In this document: in pieces, positions 1 through 6,702 of the stretch
How the letters are laid out: every line of letters begins with the position of its first letter
Position numbering within the stretch: position 1 is the first letter of the stretch
NCBI RefSeq assembly: GCF_045105435.1
Contig: NZ_JBGCDL010000032.1
Span: 1-8,324, forward strand
Direction of reading: 5' to 3'
DNA from: Kordia sp045105435
GTDB taxonomy: Bacteria > Bacteroidota > Bacteroidia > Flavobacteriales > Flavobacteriaceae
DNA length: 8,324 bases
Notes under the pieces: generated by a model
The model's database searches: none
What the model saw: the letters and a program-made list of their open reading frames with translations, nothing else
Told to the model about the DNA's origin: nothing
Translations under genes and position numbers: made by a program

Positions 1-494
1 TTTTCTGGTGAAAACTGGAAAAATACGCCACTCATTACAGGTCGTAAATCATCGTTTCCAGATGCAAAAATAGTTTTGCTAATCGCAGTAGCCAAAACAT
101 GTCCATCAATTGTTGTTGCGCTTGGCTCTTTCAACTCTACCGAAGCAGGAAATTCGTCTCCATCAGCGTATGCTAGTGCATATTTACCGTGATTAGAGCT
201 AATTTCAACCGTATTATTATCTTCCATAACAAACGTTAGTGGTTGCTCTGGAAATGTTTTTAAAGTATCTAATAATAACTTTGCAGGAACTGCAATATTT
301 CCTGTGCTATCTGATTCTACCGTTAAAACCGACGACATCGTAGTTTCTAAATCGGAAGCAGATACTTTCAATTCGTTTTCATTCAGTTGAAAAAGGAAAT
401 TATCTAAAATAGGTAAAGTGTTACTATTATTAATTACGCCTCCTAAAATTTGAAGTTGTTTTAATAAATATGTACTTGATACAATAAATTTCAT
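1..494 (-). CDS. dnaN: DNA polymerase III beta subunit (sliding clamp), N-terminal part
   Basis: This is the 5' part of the gene for the ring-shaped sliding clamp that holds the replicative polymerase on DNA. The ATG is at 492-494 and the frame is open to the window edge, giving 164 codons of an expected ~370. The protein begins MKFIVSSTYLLKQLQ and continues with the usual domain-1 features: a GGVI..NTLPIL stretch at about residues 18-29, SASDLETTM near 45-53, an IAVPAKLLLDTL helix, and HGKYALAYADGDEFP before domain 2. It then reads into domain 2 (NDDLRPVMSGVFFQ), a conserved clamp segment. There is no frameshift in the visible part. It lies downstream of gldG on the same strand, across a 152-base gap that could hold its own promoter. 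Identification is by recognition of the family sequence and is very secure. Confidence 0.96.
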   Translation of the reverse strand, partial: MKFIVSSTYLLKQLQILGGVINNSNTLPILDNFLFQLNENELKVSASDLETTMSSVLTVESDSTGNIAVPAKLLLDTLKTFPEQPLTFVMEDNNTVEISSNHGKYALAYADGDEFPASVELKEPSATTIDGHVLATAISKTIFASGNDDLRPVMSGVFFQFSPE

Positions 495-646
495 GTGTTT
501 GTGTTCTATTTAAAGTTCAAAAATAATTCTTCCCAGTCAAATTACATAGCTTTTAAGCGCTAAATTCATGCGAAAAGAATCACATTGTTATATTCCTACA
601 AATATATCTTAAATGTCGTTGTAAAGAAAGGAAACTTATTAACAAA
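495..646 (-). promoter_or_regulatory. gldG-dnaN intergenic region with weak dnaN promoter candidate
   Basis: This 152-base AT-rich gap separates the gldG stop from the dnaN start, both on the minus strand. On the minus strand, bases 525-518 read TATTTTTG, a match to the Bacteroidetes -7 consensus TAnnTTTG, 24 bases before the dnaN ATG. A TTTG lies at 541-538, but its spacing is shorter than the usual ~19 bases from the -33 element, so support is weak. I see no convincing GC-rich hairpin plus T-run that would terminate gldG, so readthrough into dnaN is possible. Confidence 0.3.
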
Positions 647-2305
647 CTATTTGGCAAATTTACGTTTGCGAATATATGTAAATACAATCCCAAAAACAGC
701 TAGGATTGCAAGCGGAAAGCCAATGTTTATCCATTGCCAGTATCCTTTTTCGTCGGTTACTTTCTGAGTATCTAAGAATGCTAATTTTAATTGTTTGGAA
801 CGAATGTTTATAAGTCCGTTATTATCCAAAAGGTAATTTACCGAATTTAATAGGAATTCTTTGTTTCCATATTGACGTTTTGTAATGATGTCATAGCCTA
901 ATTCTTGTGGTTGTCCACGTGATATTTGGTTTTTAATGACATCGCCATCCGAAATGACTAACATTTTAGATTCACCTTTGTTTTTTGCATCTTTTAGTTG
1001 GAACGGTTTTTTAGGTTTCCCCAAAAATGCAGATTGAAACATTCCTTCTAATAAAACCGCTAAATTTTGATTGCCTTTCCCTTGATAAGTCTCTGGCGCA
1101 GGTTCATTTTCGATGACATTTAGATAAATTTCTTTCGGAATTCCTTCCAATTTAGATTGTGGCGAACTTTTAAGTAATACAGTTTTCTCAGGACCACGTT
1201 TTAAAAGCTCAATCTCATTGGCAAATTCAAAACGTACCAAATTTGTATTGTTTGTAATAGGATGATTCAAATCTGTTTGTGCTAACGGATTGTAGCGCCA
1301 TTGTACAGGTAAATATTGTGCGTTGTTGCCTTCTCCGAATTCCATTCCGATCGCGGCACATTGCATGTCATTTACTAATTTCGGATTGATACGAATTCCG
1401 TAGTTTAGGAAGAAATCTTGCAAGCCTAAATCTCTAGGAAACGCCAATGTTTTTCCTTTTGCACGGATACTATCTAATTCAGCTTGCGCCGTTTCTACCA
1501 ACCAAAGCGATTTTCCACCTTGCATTGTGTATTGATCAAGAATATACTTGTCTTGTTCAGAAAACTTTTTTGTTGGTTTTGGAATGATGGCTAAATCGAA
1601 ACGTGCTAAGTTTTTTAATGTTTTTATTGGATCGTCAGGAAAAGCACTCAAATCAAAAGGAGCAATTCTATAGTAATCGCGCAAACTTTGTACAAAGCTT
1701 GCAATATAAATATCGTCCAATTCGTCATTTCCTTTTAAAATGGCAATTGTTTGTTTTTCAATAAGCGTCAATTTGGTAAATGCATCTGCAAAGGCATATT
1801 CCAAATGTTGTACAGAGTTTGCAATTTTTTCTTCATTAGAACTTGCAACATTATTTTTGTATAATTGAATTTTTACTGTTTTATCGTTGTGCGTAGCAAC
1901 TGCCCATGGATACACGACTTCGCGTGAAACTTTATTTGCAGCTTCTTCCGTAATGTATCTAGGTTCCATGCCATAACTTGCCAATCTTTCAGTTTCATTT
2001 TCCTTGATCGGATCAATAAAAACATATGCTACATTGTCGTTATGTGCTGAAAATTCTTGTAATAATTGTTCGGTTTCATCAGCCAAACGTTTGTATTCGG
2101 TTGGTAAATCTCCTTTTAGGAATACCGTAATGATCATGGGTGTTTTTACTGTTGTAAGTGTATTTTTTGATGCTTCTGATAAGGTATAGCGTTTGTCTTG
2201 GGTTAAATCGAAACGAGTAAATACACTGCTTGCAATGACATTCAGAATGATTAATCCGATAAGGACAAAAGCGATTTTAACACTAATATGGAGTTCTTTT
2301 TTCAA
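647..2305 (-). CDS. gldG: Gliding motility-associated ABC transporter auxiliary subunit GldG
   Basis: GldG is the extracytoplasmic/auxiliary component of the GldA-GldF-GldG ABC transporter needed for gliding in Flavobacterium. The 552-residue protein has an N-terminal membrane helix at about 9-30, then FTRFDLTQDKRYTLSEAS (about 29-46), the signature of the ABC-transporter auxiliary (GldG/Mfd1-like) family. A large periplasmic region follows, with MLVISDGDVIKN near its end, then a C-terminal membrane helix at about 525-546 and a basic RKRKFAK tail. Length is normal for GldG. The start is TTG at 2305-2303: the frame has a stop at 2320-2318 and no ATG between, and the first internal Met (about residue 57) would remove the first membrane helix. 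The gene begins 2 bases after the gldF stop, so the two are translationally coupled or nearly so. No gldA ATPase gene is in the window, as in other flavobacteria where gldA is unlinked. Confidence 0.95.
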   Translation of the reverse strand: MKKELHISVKIAFVLIGLIILNVIASSVFTRFDLTQDKRYTLSEASKNTLTTVKTPMIITVFLKGDLPTEYKRLADETEQLLQEFSAHNDNVAYVFIDPIKENETERLASYGMEPRYITEEAANKVSREVVYPWAVATHNDKTVKIQLYKNNVASSNEEKIANSVQHLEYAFADAFTKLTLIEKQTIAILKGNDELDDIYIASFVQSLRDYYRIAPFDLSAFPDDPIKTLKNLARFDLAIIPKPTKKFSEQDKYILDQYTMQGGKSLWLVETAQAELDSIRAKGKTLAFPRDLGLQDFFLNYGIRINPKLVNDMQCAAIGMEFGEGNNAQYLPVQWRYNPLAQTDLNHPITNNTNLVRFEFANEIELLKRGPEKTVLLKSSPQSKLEGIPKEIYLNVIENEPAPETYQGKGNQNLAVLLEGMFQSAFLGKPKKPFQLKDAKNKGESKMLVISDGDVIKNQISRGQPQELGYDIITKRQYGNKEFLLNSVNYLLDNNGLINIRSKQLKLAFLDTQKVTDEKGYWQWINIGFPLAILAVFGIVFTYIRKRKFAK

Positions 2306-2307
2306 GC

Positions 2308-3033
2308 TTATCGTTTTTTAAGTTGTACTACAGTTAAGAATAAAAAGAAAACTGTGATGCTTATAAAGTAAATGACATCGCGTGTATCAATAACACCGCG
2401 CGCAATGCTGTCAAAGTGATGTTTCATTCCAAATTTTTCAATCGTAGGATTTAGGTCTCCGAAAATATCCGCATTTGCGATTCCTTCAAAACCAAAATAC
2501 ATGACAAAACAGATAAATACTGCTACAATAAATGCAACAATTTGATTCTGCGAAAGTGTCGAAGTGAATACGCCAATACTTGTGTAGGCCGCAATTAAAA
2601 ACAGCAATCCAAAATAGGAGCCAAGCGTGCTACCAATGTCTAAATTCCCAGCGGGATTTCCTAAATTCCAAACCGTATACACGTATAAAAGTGTCGGAAT
2701 CAACGCAAGTAAGATCAATACAAACGCACCAAAATACTTTCCCAATACAATTTGCCAACCCGAAATTGGTTTTGTCAATAACAACTCTAGCGTTCCCAAA
2801 CGTTTTTCTTCCGAGAAACTTCGCATGGTAATGGCAGGAATTAAAAAGATAAGAATCCAAGGTGCTAGGGTGAAAAATGGTGTTAAATCTGCGAACCCGT
2901 AGTTGAAAATATTGAATTCACTTTTAAAAAACCATAAGAATAATCCGTTGAGAATTAAAAATAAGGCAATCACCAAATATCCTATAGACGAGGAAAAAAA
3001 GGAATTGATTTCTTTTCTGAGTATGGCTAACAT
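2308..3033 (-). CDS. gldF: Gliding motility-associated ABC transporter permease GldF
   Basis: GldF is the membrane permease that partners with GldG and the ATPase GldA in the gliding-motility ABC transporter. The 241-residue protein is almost entirely membrane-embedded. Helices lie at about 15-36, 52-70, 96-120, 136-160, 165-185 and 219-238, giving the six-helix ABC-2 layout. The cytoplasmic motif RSFSEEKRLGTLELLLTKP at 71-89, after helix 2, is typical of ABC-2 permeases and is thought to contact the ATPase. The ATG at 3033-3031 directly abuts the TAA stop of the upstream methyltransferase gene, and its own stop is 2 bases before the gldG start. This strongly indicates co-transcription. The name rests on family sequence plus the gldG neighbour; it is very secure. 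Confidence 0.95.
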   Translation of the reverse strand: MLAILRKEINSFFSSSIGYLVIALFLILNGLFLWFFKSEFNIFNYGFADLTPFFTLAPWILIFLIPAITMRSFSEEKRLGTLELLLTKPISGWQIVLGKYFGAFVLILLALIPTLLYVYTVWNLGNPAGNLDIGSTLGSYFGLLFLIAAYTSIGVFTSTLSQNQIVAFIVAVFICFVMYFGFEGIANADIFGDLNPTIEKFGMKHHFDSIARGVIDTRDVIYFISITVFFLFLTVVQLKKR

Positions 3034-3849
3034 TTAGTTCTTTTTTAATACAATTATATCTTGATATGATAAGGTATTTTCAGTTCTTCCAGACCATTCG
3101 CCTGGAAAATAGTTGGCAATTTCGAAGCCTTTTGCTTCAAACTGTGCAAAAATATAGTCTTTGTCAAAAGCAACATTGGCTTCTTTTACTTTTTCGTCCA
3201 TTAGTGCGTAATTACCACGATCGACTTTAAAATTCATTTTGCTTGTTGTCATGTGCTCGCGAGACGTTTCATCCAAAATAAAAAAAGTAGCCAAACATAT
3301 TTTTTCGCTGTCTAACACACGGTTAATTTCTCCTAAATAATGCAAAACATCTTCGGGCATCATGTGTGTAAAAACGGAAGTTAAAAAGGCAAAATCGAAA
3401 CTTGACGCTTCATACGGAAACGTAAAATTTTTGGCTTCTTCGTTCGTATTCAGATTGTATAAATCGTTCTTTAACGGCGTATGCGTAAATTCAAAATTTG
3501 GATATTTACTCGTAATATGTTCCGTACACCAATTGACTCCTTGTGCAACGACATCAAAGCCTTTGTAGCTTCCTGTTGCGTTTAAAAAGTCGGTAAACGG
3601 AATTGCCATACGACCAATTCCTGAACCAATATCTAAAATTCGGCTGTTTGGCTGAATGTTTCCGTAGTCTTTAAAATACTTAAAAAAAAGCTTTCCAATT
3701 TCTATATAATTTCCTGGACCTGTGTATACATATCCTTTTGGCGGTTCGAGTTCGTGACGTTTTCTAAAAAGATCAACAGGCGCATATACTACCTTTCTCA
3801 GTAATAATCGTTGTTTGGGCGATAAGCGGTAATATAATGATCTTAACAT
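3034..3849 (-). CDS. Class I SAM-dependent methyltransferase, substrate unknown
   Basis: The 271-residue protein has a Rossmann-fold methyltransferase domain. Motif I (SAM-binding) is RILDIGSGIGRMAIPF at 70-85. The acidic end of strand 2 is YKGFDV at 95-100. The post-motif region FDFAFLTSVFTHMMPEDVLHYL at 151-172 is followed by EINRVLD at 174-180, the usual helix before strand 5. The first ~45 residues are basic and contain KQRLLLRKVVYAPVDLFRKR, which may be an amphipathic or targeting segment. These features place it in the Methyltransf_25/11-like group, but nothing identifies the substrate. The gene sits between the ABM-fold gene (75 bases upstream) and gldF (no gap: its TAA touches the gldF ATG). 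It is therefore likely expressed with gldFG. Whether it takes part in motility, envelope or glycan modification is unknown. Confidence 0.88.
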   Translation of the reverse strand: MLRSLYYRLSPKQRLLLRKVVYAPVDLFRKRHELEPPKGYVYTGPGNYIEIGKLFFKYFKDYGNIQPNSRILDIGSGIGRMAIPFTDFLNATGSYKGFDVVAQGVNWCTEHITSKYPNFEFTHTPLKNDLYNLNTNEEAKNFTFPYEASSFDFAFLTSVFTHMMPEDVLHYLGEINRVLDSEKICLATFFILDETSREHMTTSKMNFKVDRGNYALMDEKVKEANVAFDKDYIFAQFEAKGFEIANYFPGEWSGRTENTLSYQDIIVLKKN

Positions 3850-3924
3850 ATTTTGTAACTAGCAATTCGTTTTACGGAATCTATGATTGTGTAACGTTTG
3901 GTTATGACTTCTAGTATTTATAAT

Positions 3925-4221
3925 TTAGGATAAACTTACTAACTTATCAACACTCCACGCGTATGGTTTGTCGTTAAACATAGCTTTGGTTTGTTTCCAG
4001 ACATTTTTGAACAATTCGGAATTGCGATAGGCTTCCAAATTATCTACATGTTTCCAATGGCTATAGGTAAAGAAAATTTCAGGATTGTTCTTGTCTTGAT
4101 ACAGCTCTAAAAATTCACAACCTTCACGATCTTTGATCGACTGTTTTTTTTCTTCAAACATCGCCAAAAAATCGGGAATGTATTTTGAGTGAAAACTCAT
4201 CTTAACTATGCGTACAAACAT
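3925..4221 (-). CDS. ABM-fold protein (antibiotic biosynthesis monooxygenase family)
   Basis: This 98-residue protein fits the dimeric ferredoxin-like ABM domain family. It opens with a beta strand MFVRIVKMSF, continues with a helix rich in F, E and K (about 13-31), then GCEFLELYQDKNNPEIFF (34-51, two strands), SHWKHVDNLEAYRNSELFK (54-72, the typical W..... L..Y..S..F motif), and a C-terminal strand. Members include quinol monooxygenases, but many small bacterial ones have no known substrate, and no catalytic residue can be assigned here. Its start is 3 bases after the stop of the SAM hydrolase-like gene, so the two are probably one unit. The annotation is at fold level only; a specific monooxygenase activity should not be assumed. 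Confidence 0.85.
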   Translation of the reverse strand: MFVRIVKMSFHSKYIPDFLAMFEEKKQSIKDREGCEFLELYQDKNNPEIFFTYSHWKHVDNLEAYRNSELFKNVWKQTKAMFNDKPYAWSVDKLVSLS

Positions 4222-4224
4222 AAA

Positions 4225-5055
4225 CTATATAAAATTAATCGTTATAGTATCTCTAAATCGCAATCCAAAAAGGGTAGAAGCGCTTCCAACCGTTTGCGGA
4301 TTACTTTTGTAAATGGCCAACTCTATAAAGTTTGCCGAATTAAATAATGCCAATCGTTTGCCATCTTCTTCACGTTTGTGTTTTTCTAAATTAAAATTGA
4401 TGGCATCACTGTAACATTCGTGAATGGTTTTGAACTTGTAATTACGTGCCGAAATTTCAAAATTGCGTCCTTTTCCAACATCTTTAAACAGTTTTCGGGT
4501 GATATTCGTCACTACATTTCCGTAATTGTCAATATAAATCACATTTCCAATAATCTGCGATTCGTCTGTATTTACCACAGGTTTGATGCCTGTTAAATGT
4601 TTTATGTCTTGAATCGTTTTCCCAATCACTTCAAGCGTTCCGCCACGTGCAATATGACAAGCAACTTGCACAAAAACGTCTAAAACGGGAAAATTTGTTT
4701 CAATTCGATCGTGAATATTTATTTCCACAATCTTTTCAGGAACAATCTCAGCAGCAATCAAACTCATAATTCCGTTATCGGCACATACGAAAAAATGACC
4801 GTCCAATTTAAGCGCAATGTGTTTATTTTCAGGATTCAACTCAGAGTCAATACCTATGATATGAATACTTCCTTTTGGAAAGCTATTAAACGCATTTTGG
4901 ATCACATAAGACGCTTCCGTAATGCTAAACGGATTTATACTGTGCGAGATATCAACAATGCGGACATCGGGTAGTTCACTATAAATAGCTCCTTTAACTG
5001 CGCCCACAAAATGGTCTTTCTCCCCAAAATCAGTTGTCAGTGTTATAATTGCCAT
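4225..5055 (-). CDS. SAM hydrolase / SAM hydroxide adenosyltransferase-fold protein (DUF62), with altered triad
   Basis: The 276-residue protein has the two-domain fold shared by SAM hydrolases (DUF62) and fluorinase/chlorinase enzymes. Family members split SAM to adenosine and methionine using an activated water. Visible conserved parts are LTTDFG (6-11) and DHFVG (14-18), VDISHSI (34-40), CADNG (91-95), GNVIYIDNYGNVVTNI (170-185) at the start of the C-terminal domain, and NSANFIELAIYKSN (239-252). The catalytic Asp is D70 in IIGIDSELNPENKHI. However, the Arg expected seven residues later is N77 (followed by K78, H79). The usual FHGRD motif holding the catalytic His is FPVLD at 122-126. So SAM binding may persist while classical hydrolysis is doubtful. 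It is the first gene of the leftward unit, starting 108 bases from divergent phoH. Family assignment is secure; activity is not. Confidence 0.9.
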   Translation of the reverse strand: MAIITLTTDFGEKDHFVGAVKGAIYSELPDVRIVDISHSINPFSITEASYVIQNAFNSFPKGSIHIIGIDSELNPENKHIALKLDGHFFVCADNGIMSLIAAEIVPEKIVEINIHDRIETNFPVLDVFVQVACHIARGGTLEVIGKTIQDIKHLTGIKPVVNTDESQIIGNVIYIDNYGNVVTNITRKLFKDVGKGRNFEISARNYKFKTIHECYSDAINFNLEKHKREEDGKRLALFNSANFIELAIYKSNPQTVGSASTLFGLRFRDTITINFI

Positions 5056-5101
5056 TGGCGAATTGTTGATATTTTTTTAATTTTAATTTAGTAAAAAATG
5101 G

Positions 5102-5109
5102 TAAGTTTG
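5102..5109 (+). promoter_or_regulatory. Candidate -7 element for phoH
   Basis: TAAGTTTG matches the Bacteroidetes -7 consensus TAnnTTTG exactly and lies 54 bases before the phoH TTG start, giving a predicted leader of about 45-50 bases. No TTG occurs at the ideal -33 distance (the nearest upstream is at 5066-5068), so the call is tentative. Confidence 0.42.
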
Positions 5110-5114
5110 CTTTG

Positions 5115-5122
5115 CAAATCTA
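5115..5122 (-). promoter_or_regulatory. Candidate -7 element for the SAM hydrolase-gldFG unit
   Basis: Read on the minus strand, 5122-5115 is TAGATTTG, another exact TAnnTTTG match, about 60 bases before the ATG at 5055. The upstream -33 position lacks a clear TTG. It faces the phoH -7 candidate across only five bases, so the two promoters, if real, overlap. Confidence 0.42.
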
Positions 5123-5163
5123 AAAAAACAAAACGGAAATCTAATCTTTAATACGAGTCGCTT

Positions 5164-6117
5164 TTGAACGAAATTATTTTTGAACTTTCTGAGATCAGTC
5201 CCAGAGAGTTTTTTGGTCAACAAAATACCAACATTGAATCGCTAAAAAAATACTTCCCAAAACTTAAAATTGTAGCGAGAGGAAATAAGATAAAAGCCTA
5301 CGGAGATGAAGCTTTATTGGAAGAGTTTGATAAGCGATTAACGATGCTTATGGAGCATTTTGGTAAATACAACAAAATTGACGAAAATGTCATTGAGCGT
5401 GTATTGACAAGCGAAAGTTCTAAAGATTATGATACGTCAGATTCTAGCGGACAAGTATTGTTACACGGAACCAACGGAAAACTTATCAAAGCTATTACGG
5501 CCAATCAACGCAAGTTGGTCGATAAGATGAGCAAGAATGATATGGTGTTTGCTATTGGTCCTGCCGGAACAGGAAAAACGTATACAGGAGTCGCATTAGC
5601 CGTAAAAGCTTTAAAGAATAAAGAAGTAAAACGAATTATTTTAACGCGTCCTGCGGTAGAAGCTGGCGAAAGTTTAGGTTTTTTACCGGGCGATTTAAAA
5701 GAAAAACTAGATCCGTATATGCAACCTTTGTATGACGCTTTGCGCGATATGATTCCGCCAGAGCGACTTGCCAATTATATAGAAAACGGGACCATTCAAA
5801 TTGCACCAATGGCGTTTATGCGTGGACGTACGCTAGATAATGCCTTTGTAATTTTGGATGAAGCTCAAAATACTACGCATGCGCAAATGAAGATGTTTTT
5901 GACGCGTATGGGGAAAAATGCAAAATTTATGTTGACAGGTGATCCTGGACAAATAGATTTACCAAGACGTGTGACTTCTGGACTGAAAGAAGCATTATTG
6001 GTTTTAAAAGACGTCAAAGGAATCGGAATTATCTATTTAGATGATAAAGATGTGGTGCGTCACCGATTGGTAAAGAGAGTTATTGAAGCGTATAAGAGTA
6101 TTGAACATCAGAATTGA
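5164..6117 (+). CDS. phoH: PhoH-family ATPase
   Basis: This 317-residue protein belongs to the PhoH/PhoL family of cytoplasmic P-loop ATPases, related to helicase superfamily 1 and linked to RNA metabolism; the exact role is unsettled. The N-terminal region (about 30-65) carries a KH-like stretch with RGNKIKAYGDE. The ATPase core has Walker A GPAGTGKT (132-139), the family motif TRPAVEAGESLGFLPG (161-176), Walker B VILDEAQN (229-236), and LTGDPGQIDLPR (257-268). It ends with the conserved VRHRLVKRVIEAY (298-310). Length is normal. The start is TTG at 5164: an in-frame stop lies at 5149-5151, no ATG intervenes, and the first internal Met (residue 61) would cut off the KH-like region. The gene is divergent from the SAM hydrolase-like gene and is followed by the repeat-rich gap before purC. 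Confidence 0.94.
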   Translation: MNEIIFELSEISPREFFGQQNTNIESLKKYFPKLKIVARGNKIKAYGDEALLEEFDKRLTMLMEHFGKYNKIDENVIERVLTSESSKDYDTSDSSGQVLLHGTNGKLIKAITANQRKLVDKMSKNDMVFAIGPAGTGKTYTGVALAVKALKNKEVKRIILTRPAVEAGESLGFLPGDLKEKLDPYMQPLYDALRDMIPPERLANYIENGTIQIAPMAFMRGRTLDNAFVILDEAQNTTHAQMKMFLTRMGKNAKFMLTGDPGQIDLPRRVTSGLKEALLVLKDVKGIGIIYLDDKDVVRHRLVKRVIEAYKSIEHQN

Positions 6118-6120
6118 TTT

Positions 6121-6150
6121 AGTATTGAGATGTTAGTATTGAGTATTGAG
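6121..6150 (+). repeat. AGTATTGAG nonamer, three copies
   Basis: AGTATTGAG occurs at 6121-6129, 6135-6143 and 6142-6150 immediately after the phoH stop; the last two overlap by two bases. It is a short local repeat of unknown meaning. Confidence 0.6.
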
Positions 6151-6172
6151 AAGTTTCAAATAAAATAGCTAA

Positions 6173-6235
6173 ACGTCACTTCGAGTGATTTTTTGTAATA
6201 AAATGAAGAAAAATAGTATCGAGAAGTACTATGAA
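6173..6235 (+). repeat. Palindromic intergenic element, copy 1
   Basis: The element begins ACGTCACTTCGAGTGATTTT (6173-6192) and ends GTATCGAGAAGTACTATGAA (6216-6235). Both 20-base ends recur exactly in copy 2 (6437-6456 and 6468-6487), while the middle differs in length and sequence. The ends are partly complementary (ACTTC with GAAGT). It resembles the TCGAG-containing REP-like repeats I know from many flavobacterial genomes. Confidence 0.75.
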
Positions 6236-6273
6236 GTAAGCATTTTAAAATAACGAATAAACAAATCAACAAA

Positions 6274-6301
6274 TAACGAATAACGAATAACGAATAACGA
6301 A
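6274..6301 (+). repeat. TAACGAA heptamer, four perfect tandem copies
   Basis: Four uninterrupted TAACGAA units run directly into the first 109-bp unit. Further copies occur at 6251-6257, 6578-6584, 6676-6682, 6683-6689 and 6705-6711. The heptamer thus marks the upstream edge of all three 109-bp units and fills the spacer after the second. Confidence 0.85.
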
Positions 6302-6401
6302 TTTAAAATGTAAAAGTGCTTTCTAAGAACTTTTTGAGTTTTATAATAAATGTATTTAAGTTTTATGTTTTTTGGAAGTTATTCAAACAAATTGACGAAT
6401 A
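6293..6401 (+). repeat. 109-bp direct repeat, copy 1
   Basis: This copy runs from AATAACGAATTTAAAATG to AAATTGACGAATA. It differs from copy 3 by a single base (T at 6331, C at 6741). It lies 174 bases before copy 2. The unit carries a 28-codon open frame from GTG at 6316 to TAG at 6400-6402, whose significance is doubtful. Confidence 0.92.
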
Positions 6402-6436
6402 GCGAATAATGAATTTATAAGTTTTTGAATTACAAG

Positions 6437-6555
6437 ACGTCACTTCGAGTGATTTTAGAATAAAATTGTATCGAGAAGTACTATGAATTTATGAGATTTA
6501 GTTTCAAAGCATTTCTCGATACTAAATTCTTTCAGAATTTTACTCGAAATGACGT
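6437..6555. repeat. Inverted pair of palindromic elements (copies 2 and 3)
   Basis: Copy 2 occupies 6437-6487 on the plus strand and copy 3 occupies about 6503-6555 in the opposite orientation. The outer arms ACGTCACTTCGAGT (6437-6450) and the complement of 6542-6555 match at 13 of 14 bases. The inner arms GTATCGAGAA (6468-6477) and TTCTCGATAC (6513-6522) are perfectly complementary. The whole could fold into one long interrupted hairpin. It sits between the first and second 109-bp units. Confidence 0.8.
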
Positions 6556-6575
6556 TTTGAAAAATTGAAATAACC

Positions 6576-6684
6576 AATAACGAATTTAAAATGTAAAAGT
6601 GCTTTCTAAGAACCTTTTGAGTTTTATAATAAATGTATTTAAGTTTTTATGTTTTTTGGAAGTTATTCAAACAAATAACGAATA
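6576..6684 (+). repeat. 109-bp direct repeat, copy 2
   Basis: This copy matches the others except for one extra T in the run at about 6643-6647 and a changed tail (AAATAACGAATA instead of AAATTGACGAATA). The extra T breaks the short open frame seen in copies 1 and 3. Only 18 bases separate it from copy 3. Confidence 0.9.
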
Positions 6685-6702
6685 ACGAATAAACAAATAC
6701 TA

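Noticed and set aside
585..767. 60-codon plus-strand frame over the gldG 3' end and the intergenic gap
   Set aside because: Most of it is antisense to gldG, it lacks a promoter or family resemblance, and its composition is that of AT-rich chance sequence.
2580..2902. Plus-strand frames of 83 and 91 codons inside gldF
   Set aside because: Both are antisense to the well-supported membrane permease frame and show no domain-like pattern.
3850..3924. Separate promoter or terminator in the 75-base gap before the methyltransferase
   Set aside because: No TAnnTTTG on the minus strand and no stable hairpin with a T-run could be found, so the gene is treated as part of the upstream unit.
5505..5774. 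89-residue minus-strand open frame inside phoH
   Set aside because: It lies opposite the Walker A region of phoH and has no independent features; it is a shadow.
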